From contig DASVCN010000013.1 of the NCBI GenBank assembly GCA_036381595.1, forward strand, positions 1-48,748: a stretch of DNA of 48,748 bases, given 5' to 3'. Below the pieces are notes generated by a model. It was not told where the DNA came from and did no database searches. It was given only the letters and a program-made list of their open reading frames with translations. Of this stretch, positions 44,604-48,748 are shown one piece after another (within the stretch, counting starts at the first letter, position 1; each line of letters starts with the position of its first letter). A program made the position numbers and the translations under genes. Source of the DNA: Trueperaceae bacterium. GTDB lineage: Bacteria; Deinococcota; Deinococci; Deinococcales; Trueperaceae.

Positions 44604-44609
44604 GATAAT
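44604..44609 (+). promoter_or_regulatory. Candidate -10 element GATAAT of the RNase J gene
   Basis: GATAAT (5 of 6) lies 23 nt upstream of the ATG. A transcript from about 44616 would retain the near Shine-Dalgarno AGAGGA (44623-44628). No -35 is evident. Confidence 0.45.
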
Positions 44610-44632
44610 CCGGAGGAGAAGAAGAGGAACAT

Positions 44633-46291
44633 ATGGCAAGACAGGACGAACGGAGCCTCCGCATCATCCCCCTCGGCGGGATGGGCGAGATAGGCAAGAA
44701 CATGTTCGCGTTCGAGTACGAGGACGAGATCCTCCTCATCGACGGTGGGCTCGCCTTCCCCGATGCAGACATGCTGGGCGTGGACATCCTCGTGCCCAAG
44801 ATCGACTGGGTCATCGAGAACGCCGGCAAGATCAAGGGCTGGGTACTCACTCACGGTCACGAAGACCACATCGGCGGTCTCCCCTACATGCTCAAGCTGC
44901 TGCCCAAGGTGCCCATGTACGGCGCCAAGCTCACGCTGGGTCTGCTGCGCGGCAAGTTCGAGGAGTTCAAGCTGAGCGAGAACGACGTCGACCTGCGCGA
45001 GGTCTCCACCGACGCGCGGGTGAAGATCAGCAAGAACTTCACGGTCGACTACTTCCGGATGACCCACTCGATCCCCGACAACAGCGGACTGGTCATCCAC
45101 ACACCGATCGGGCGCATCGTGCACTCGGGCGACTTCAAGCTCGACTACAACCCGGCCGACGGCAAGACCAGCCACCTGCACAAGCTCGCACAGGCTGGCG
45201 AGGATGGCGTGCTGCTCCTCATCTCCGACTCGACGAACGCCGAGAGGCCGGGCTACACCCCGTCCGAGAGGGACGTCAAGAACGCGGTCGAGGACATCGT
45301 GGCCAGGGCGAAGGGCAGGGTCATCGTCACGACCTTCTCGTCGCACGTCCACCGGCTCCAGAACTTCATAAGGGTGGCCGAGGCGCACGACCGCCGGGTG
45401 GTCATGGAGGGCCGCTCGATGGTCAAGAACGTCTCCATCGCTCAGGAACTCGGCTACCTCGAACTCAAGAACCCGCTCGTCTCGACAGACGATATCGGCG
45501 ACCTGCAGGACGACAAGCTCCTCTTCCTCTGCACCGGCTCCCAGGGCCAGCCTATGGCCGCGCTTTCACGCCTGGCCTCAGGCACGCACCGGAAGATCCA
45601 GCTGACCGCCGGCGACACGGTCATCATGTCGTCCAACCCCATCCCGGGGAACGAGGAAGCGGTGGGACGCGTCATCAATCAGCTATACGAGCGAGGGGTC
45701 AACGTCTTCTACCCGCCCACCTACCGGGTACACGCGTCGGGGCACGGCAGCCAGGAGGAGCTCAAGCTGATCCTCGATCTGACCCGGCCCAAGTTCTTCC
45801 TGCCCTGGCACGGTGAGGTGCGCCACCAGGTCAATCACCAGCGACTGGCGGCCGGCATGTCGAGCGCGCCCAAGAAGAGCCTCGTGGTGCAGAACGGCGA
45901 CGTCATCGAACTCACCAAGAACGACATCCAGGTCGTGAGCCAGATCGAGTCCGGAGTCGTCTTCATCGACAGCGTTGGCAAGAGCACTGACCAGATCACC
46001 GAGCCGATAATCCGCGACCGGCAAATGCTCTCGAACGAGGGTGTGGTCGTGGTCATGGCGCTAGCCGGCAAGCAGCCGAGCGTGGAGGTCATCACCCGCG
46101 GCGTCGCCCAGCAGAACGGTGAGCTGAGTCAGGAGATCCAGCGCATCGCCCTGGAGAACCTCAAGCGCGGCATCCGCGAGAAGCGCAGGCTCAACGACAT
46201 CAGGGACGACATCTTCTACCCGGTGAGGCGTTACCTCAGGAAGGCGACCGGCAGGAATCCGCTGATCGTGCCTACCGTGATCGAGGGCTGA
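44633..46291 (+). CDS. rnj: Ribonuclease J
   Basis: RNase J is a metallo-beta-lactamase-fold enzyme with endonuclease and 5'-3' exonuclease activity in mRNA decay and rRNA maturation. The 552-residue protein has IIPLGGMGEIGKNMFAFEYED, the metal motif HGHEDH (74-79), SGDFKLDYNP, the beta-CASP motifs (TTFSSHVHRLQ, LCTGSQGQPMAAL, SSNPIPGNEEAV), VHASGHGSQEELK and PWHGEVRHQ, then a C-terminal domain ending in RRYLRKATGRNPLIVPTV. It follows pnp, giving a local RNA-decay group. Converges on the NUDIX gene with 40 nt between. Confidence 0.96.
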   Translation: MARQDERSLRIIPLGGMGEIGKNMFAFEYEDEILLIDGGLAFPDADMLGVDILVPKIDWVIENAGKIKGWVLTHGHEDHIGGLPYMLKLLPKVPMYGAKLTLGLLRGKFEEFKLSENDVDLREVSTDARVKISKNFTVDYFRMTHSIPDNSGLVIHTPIGRIVHSGDFKLDYNPADGKTSHLHKLAQAGEDGVLLLISDSTNAERPGYTPSERDVKNAVEDIVARAKGRVIVTTFSSHVHRLQNFIRVAEAHDRRVVMEGRSMVKNVSIAQELGYLELKNPLVSTDDIGDLQDDKLLFLCTGSQGQPMAALSRLASGTHRKIQLTAGDTVIMSSNPIPGNEEAVGRVINQLYERGVNVFYPPTYRVHASGHGSQEELKLILDLTRPKFFLPWHGEVRHQVNHQRLAAGMSSAPKKSLVVQNGDVIELTKNDIQVVSQIESGVVFIDSVGKSTDQITEPIIRDRQMLSNEGVVVVMALAGKQPSVEVITRGVAQQNGELSQEIQRIALENLKRGIREKRRLNDIRDDIFYPVRRYLRKATGRNPLIVPTVIEG

Positions 46292-46331
46292 GTCCGGCGC
46301 CCTTCCGTCGCGTCGAACCGCCGATCGAGCG

Positions 46332-46955
46332 CTACGGAGCCGTCACCCCGGCCAGCCAGTGAGACAGCGCTAACAGCTGCTCGGTGACCGTACCGCGCGC
46401 CTGTTCGATCAGGTCGCTCGTCACTAGGAGCGCATCGTTCTTGCGCAGCTGACAGTCGAAACCGGCTACCGGCACCGGGGTGCCGTCCCGGTAGAGTTCT
46501 ATCGCACGACTTAGCGGCAGTTCGTAGAGCAGGTATACCTCCGCGCAGCTGAGGCTGTACTGCTCCAGTGGCCAGTCGTTGACGAGTGCGAACACCTCCT
46601 GGAACTCTCGGTCGACCGCGTGCTCGTAGCTGCGCTGGCTGCGCCAGGTCCCCAGGAACGCCAGCCGTTCCGGCGTCACTTCGAGCCCCAGCTCCTCTTC
46701 CGCTTCTCTCGTAGCGTCGAAGGCGCTCTCCCCCGCCGCCAGGTGGCCACCCACGGTGACGTCCACCTTGTTCGGCTCCAGGTCCTTTTGACCCGAGCGA
46801 CGCTGAAGGACGAGGTAGCCGTCCTCCCGGACGATCCAGAGGTGGAACACGCGGTGCCAGTCGCCGTCGCTGTGCACCTCGCTCCTCGGCTTGGTGACGC
46901 CCGTCTTCTCACCCGACTCGTCCAGCACGTCGAGCAGCTCATCTCGAGGGCTCAT
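46332..46955 (-). CDS. NUDIX hydrolase, isopentenyl-diphosphate isomerase-like
   Basis: The 207-residue product has a NUDIX box GHLAAGESAFDATREAEEELGL and the N-terminal pattern GEKTGVTKPRSEVHSDGDWHRVFHLWI found in Idi-like and YfcD-like NUDIX proteins. The type 1 IPP isomerase hallmark residues are not complete enough to call it Idi; YfcD-type hydrolases of unknown substrate fit equally well. It overlaps the APH-like gene's stop by 4 nt (ATGA) and is the second gene of that leftward operon. Confidence 0.8.
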   Translation of the reverse strand: MSPRDELLDVLDESGEKTGVTKPRSEVHSDGDWHRVFHLWIVREDGYLVLQRRSGQKDLEPNKVDVTVGGHLAAGESAFDATREAEEELGLEVTPERLAFLGTWRSQRSYEHAVDREFQEVFALVNDWPLEQYSLSCAEVYLLYELPLSRAIELYRDGTPVPVAGFDCQLRKNDALLVTSDLIEQARGTVTEQLLALSHWLAGVTAP

Positions 46956-47959
46956 CGCTGCATTCTATCCGCGGGTCCGGCGACGCCCTTCATCGCGATG
47001 TCGACGATGTTGCCTGGCGCGAAGAGACTCCTCAATGCTTGGAGAGCGCTCGCTCGTGAGGCCGCGACGTTCGCTGACAGCGCCTCCTCGGCGTAAGCCG
47101 CGATGTCCTGCACGGCCCAAGCGCAACGGTAGTAACTGAGCAACTCCTCGTCGACCAACGGGTCCCCGTAGCCGGCCAGGAACGCCTCCGTCTCCTTCGG
47201 CTTCACCAGCCCGCGCCCGATCCCCTTCATCACGAACATCAGATCGCGCTCTTTTGGCGCCAGCACCACCTCATCCCAGTCGATGATCCACCACTTGCCC
47301 TTGCCGTCGACAAGCAGGTTCCAGCCGTGCAGGTCGGCGTGGCAGAGTACGTGCGGCGCTCTCCGCTCACGCAACTCCTCACCCACGGCGTCGACGTAGT
47401 CGAGCAACGCTCTTATGACATCGCGCTTCGCGACGAAGAGCTCTTCGAGTTCGACCGGCTTCTGACCGTTCGCGAGGAGCAATGGTTGCTCGCCTGAGTC
47501 GCCGAGAAACTCGCGGCGTGACGGCACGAACGACTCGGTTCCAAGGCTCTCGCGAACCTCACTCGCCAGCGTCGCCTCGTGGATCGACCGCACGGTCCGT
47601 CCCAGTTCGTTCCAGCTCTGGAGGTCGAGGCCCGCCTCGGCAACGGTCCGGGCGTCGAGCCACGGGTAGAGGACCAGCACGGAACCCGGTAGGTCGACGA
47701 AGAGCTCTCCACCTGCAGTCCTGACCGGTCCCAACGCCTCTTCGATCCCCAGTTCACGCAAGTACGCTGGTACCAGGAGGCTGGCGGTCCGGAAACTACG
47801 CTTCGTCCGCAGTTTCAGAACGTGAGCACGGCGATCCGCCGTATCGACCCGGTAGACGAGTGAGTCAGCGTCCGCGCCTCCGGCAAGCCCCGTTACAGAT
47901 TTCGCCTCGAGCTCGTACCTCTCGATCAGTATCCTCTCGATTTCGACAGGCGAATCCAC
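46952..47959 (-). CDS. APH-family phosphotransferase, spectinomycin kinase-like
   Basis: The 335-residue product is an APH-fold kinase with catalytic loop LCHADLHGWNLLVD and metal loop WWIIDWDEVVLAPKERDLMF. The DLHGWNLL and DWDEVVLAPKERDL wording is reminiscent of APH(9)-type spectinomycin phosphotransferases and related CotH-unrelated small-molecule kinases. Resistance is not implied: chromosomal relatives often act on unknown metabolites. The GTG start lies 7 nt behind a minus-strand TACTCT box. Co-transcribed with the NUDIX gene, which may point to a shared nucleotide or metabolite pathway. Confidence 0.75.
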   Translation of the reverse strand: MDSPVEIERILIERYELEAKSVTGLAGGADADSLVYRVDTADRRAHVLKLRTKRSFRTASLLVPAYLRELGIEEALGPVRTAGGELFVDLPGSVLVLYPWLDARTVAEAGLDLQSWNELGRTVRSIHEATLASEVRESLGTESFVPSRREFLGDSGEQPLLLANGQKPVELEELFVAKRDVIRALLDYVDAVGEELRERRAPHVLCHADLHGWNLLVDGKGKWWIIDWDEVVLAPKERDLMFVMKGIGRGLVKPKETEAFLAGYGDPLVDEELLSYYRCAWAVQDIAAYAEEALSANVAASRASALQALRSLFAPGNIVDIAMKGVAGPADRMQR

Positions 47960-47966
47960 TGAAATG

Positions 47967-47972
47967 AGAGTA
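47967..47972 (-). promoter_or_regulatory. -10 element TACTCT of the APH/NUDIX operon
   Basis: Minus-strand TACTCT ends 7 nt before the GTG at 47959, fitting the leaderless pattern. It is divergent from the exported-protein gene across 54 bp. Confidence 0.45.
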
Positions 47973-48002
47973 ACCTCCCATCCGGTGACTCTGAGGCGGG
48001 TC

Positions 48003-48008
48003 TAACCT
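48003..48008 (+). promoter_or_regulatory. -10 element TAACCT of the exported-protein gene
   Basis: TAACCT (TANNNT form) ends 5 nt before the ATG at 48014. Weak by consensus but consistent with the spacing at other genes here. Confidence 0.4.
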
Positions 48009-48013
48009 GCGGC

Positions 48014-48493
48014 ATGAAACGTACGACAGCTGTAGCGATAATCGTCTTGATTCTCGGCTCGCTGGCGCCAGTCACGGCGCAAACTCCATTCCCCGACATC
48101 GCCCCGTGCCACTGGGCAGCCGACGCCGTCAACGAGATCGCCGGTATGCCCGAGGTGGAGATCGAGCGCGCCAGAACCAGCGTCTACCTTGCTCAGAACG
48201 CCGTACAGCAGGTTTTCGAGGGGCTTCGCTGCGGAACGCCTGAATGGAGCCAGGCCTTCCTCACTGGAGAGCCGGCGACGTGGCCAGAAGAGCTTGGGAC
48301 GGTCGACTTCTCGCTGCAAGTGAGCAACGTTCAGCTCGCCCAGGACACCGGCACTGCTCAAGTGAACCTCTCGCTGATATCCGATGGCCAGAGCGTGGAC
48401 CGTTCCGGCCAGGTAGACCTAGTGTTCGACGAGGGGCTTTGGCGAGTCGCCTACGGCAGCCTAGCCCAGCTCGACCTGCCGATTTTCCCCTGA
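48014..48493 (+). CDS. Exported protein of unknown function with an SLH-like N-terminus
   Basis: The 159-residue product has a signal peptide cleaved around VTAQ (residue 23). The mature start PFPDIAPCHWAADAVNEIA looks like the first part of an S-layer homology motif (FxDV-x-HWA-x-AV), but the remainder of an SLH repeat is not present. A second half (VDFSLQVSNVQLAQDTGTAQVNLSL ... GQVDLVFDEGLWRVAYGS) is beta-rich and resembles NTF2-like or lumazine-type exported domains of unknown role. Two cysteines (Cys32 and Cys73) could form a disulfide. No family name is assigned. Confidence 0.65.
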   Translation: MKRTTAVAIIVLILGSLAPVTAQTPFPDIAPCHWAADAVNEIAGMPEVEIERARTSVYLAQNAVQQVFEGLRCGTPEWSQAFLTGEPATWPEELGTVDFSLQVSNVQLAQDTGTAQVNLSLISDGQSVDRSGQVDLVFDEGLWRVAYGSLAQLDLPIFP

Positions 48494-48557
48494 CCACCGG
48501 GTGTCGCTCCGCAGGCAGAAAGTCAACTCCGTGGCGCTCGAACGGCATCGCTCTGCG

Positions 48558-48586
48558 TTGACGCCCCCTCGCCCAGCCGGTATCAT
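48558..48586 (+). promoter_or_regulatory. tRNA-Pro promoter (TTGACG-17-TATCAT)
   Basis: TTGACG (48558-48563) and TATCAT (48581-48586) have an ideal 17-bp spacer, the best match to a sigma-70 promoter in the window. Transcription would start near 48593, about 62 nt before the mature tRNA. Confidence 0.7.
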
Positions 48587-48654
48587 CCTCTTTGCGGTCG
48601 ACACCGTAGTTCGTCGATCGGCTTCGGCCGATAGCCGTATTCGGGACCGCCCGA

Positions 48655-48731
48655 CGGGGTGTAGCGCAGCCTGGTAGCGCACTTGACTGGGGGTCAAGTG
48701 GTCGTCGGTTCAAATCCGGCCACCCCGACCA
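48655..48731 (+). tRNA. tRNA-Pro (anticodon GGG), CCA encoded
   Basis: A full cloverleaf can be drawn: acceptor CGGGGTG/CACCCCG, D arm GCGC with loop AGCCTGGT, anticodon stem CTTGA/TCAAG with loop CTGGGGG (anticodon GGG at 48689-48691), and T arm GTCGG-TTCAAAT-CCGGC. The discriminator A and genomic CCA are at 48728-48731. It reads CCC and CCU proline codons. The gene is complete; the window ends 17 nt later. Confidence 0.97.
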
Positions 48732-48748
48732 ATGCCGTCCTAGACGGG

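Noticed and set aside
42717-44639. Minus-strand ORF (640 codons) over pnp
   Set aside because: Antisense shadow of PNPase.
48080-48140. SLH domain in the last exported protein
   Set aside because: Only the first half of one SLH motif is visible; a single partial repeat is not enough to call surface anchoring.

Overview
The window is high-GC bacterial chromosome packed with housekeeping genes. Everything points to the phylum Deinococcota, probably a Truepera-like lineage rather than Deinococcus or Thermus proper. The evidence is a PriA whose helicase ATPase motifs are destroyed, as described for Deinococcus; separate AspRS and AsnRS genes; and about a dozen genes whose start codon lies only 5 to 8 nt behind a TANNNT -10 element, the signature of leaderless mRNAs that are common in this phylum. 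The placement is inference from these traits, not from a marker-gene tree. I see no phage, insertion sequence, integron or CRISPR array.

Region 1 (1-2405) holds a three-gene overlapping accessory operon (APH-fold kinase, DinB-fold protein, SnoaL-like protein) and a small lipoprotein gene closed by a clear intrinsic terminator. Region 2 (2440-7770) is a translation block: hisS, aspS, a HAD phosphatase and asnS. Region 3 (7780-12800) runs leftward: priA, smpB, a secreted N-acetylmuramoyl-L-alanine amidase and a GerMN-domain protein. It is divergent from purM across only 56 bp. Region 4 (12800-21380) holds purM, an OmpR-type two-component system with a direct-repeat operator at its promoter, luxS, a lipoprotein gene followed by a perfect 24-bp inverted repeat, a NYN-domain nuclease, an MFS exporter preceded by a possible leader peptide, and ligA.

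Region 5 (21470-38840) holds a BMP-type substrate-binding protein, the RNase P RNA with its own terminator, and then a complete division and cell-wall (dcw) cluster: mraZ, rsmH, an ftsL-like gene, ftsI, murF, mraY, murD, ftsW, murG, murC, murB, ftsQ, ftsA, ftsZ. Most neighbours overlap by 1 to 19 nt, so it reads as one transcript. It starts at a promoter overlapped by 10-bp-phased GTGGGN repeats, the expected MraZ autoregulatory site. murE and ddl are absent from the cluster. The cluster supplies lipid I and II synthesis (MurC, D, F, MraY, MurG), septal polymerisation (FtsW, FtsI) and the divisome scaffold (FtsL, Q, A, Z). Two features stand out: MraY lacks an aspartate that is catalytic in the family, and FtsI lacks most of its N-terminal pedestal domain. 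A NUDIX hydrolase and ribF follow ftsZ.

Region 6 (38860-46290) holds rlmB, an S9 peptidase, rpsO, pnp (with an RGG-rich tail) and RNase J, so it concentrates RNA modification and decay. Region 7 (46330-48748) holds an APH-like kinase and a NUDIX protein in a leftward operon, a small exported protein, and tRNA-Pro(GGG) with a textbook promoter.

No gene-free stretch exceeds about 300 bp. The larger gaps are covered as features or noted under neighbouring genes. All functional calls are by motif and context reading only; no database search was run.
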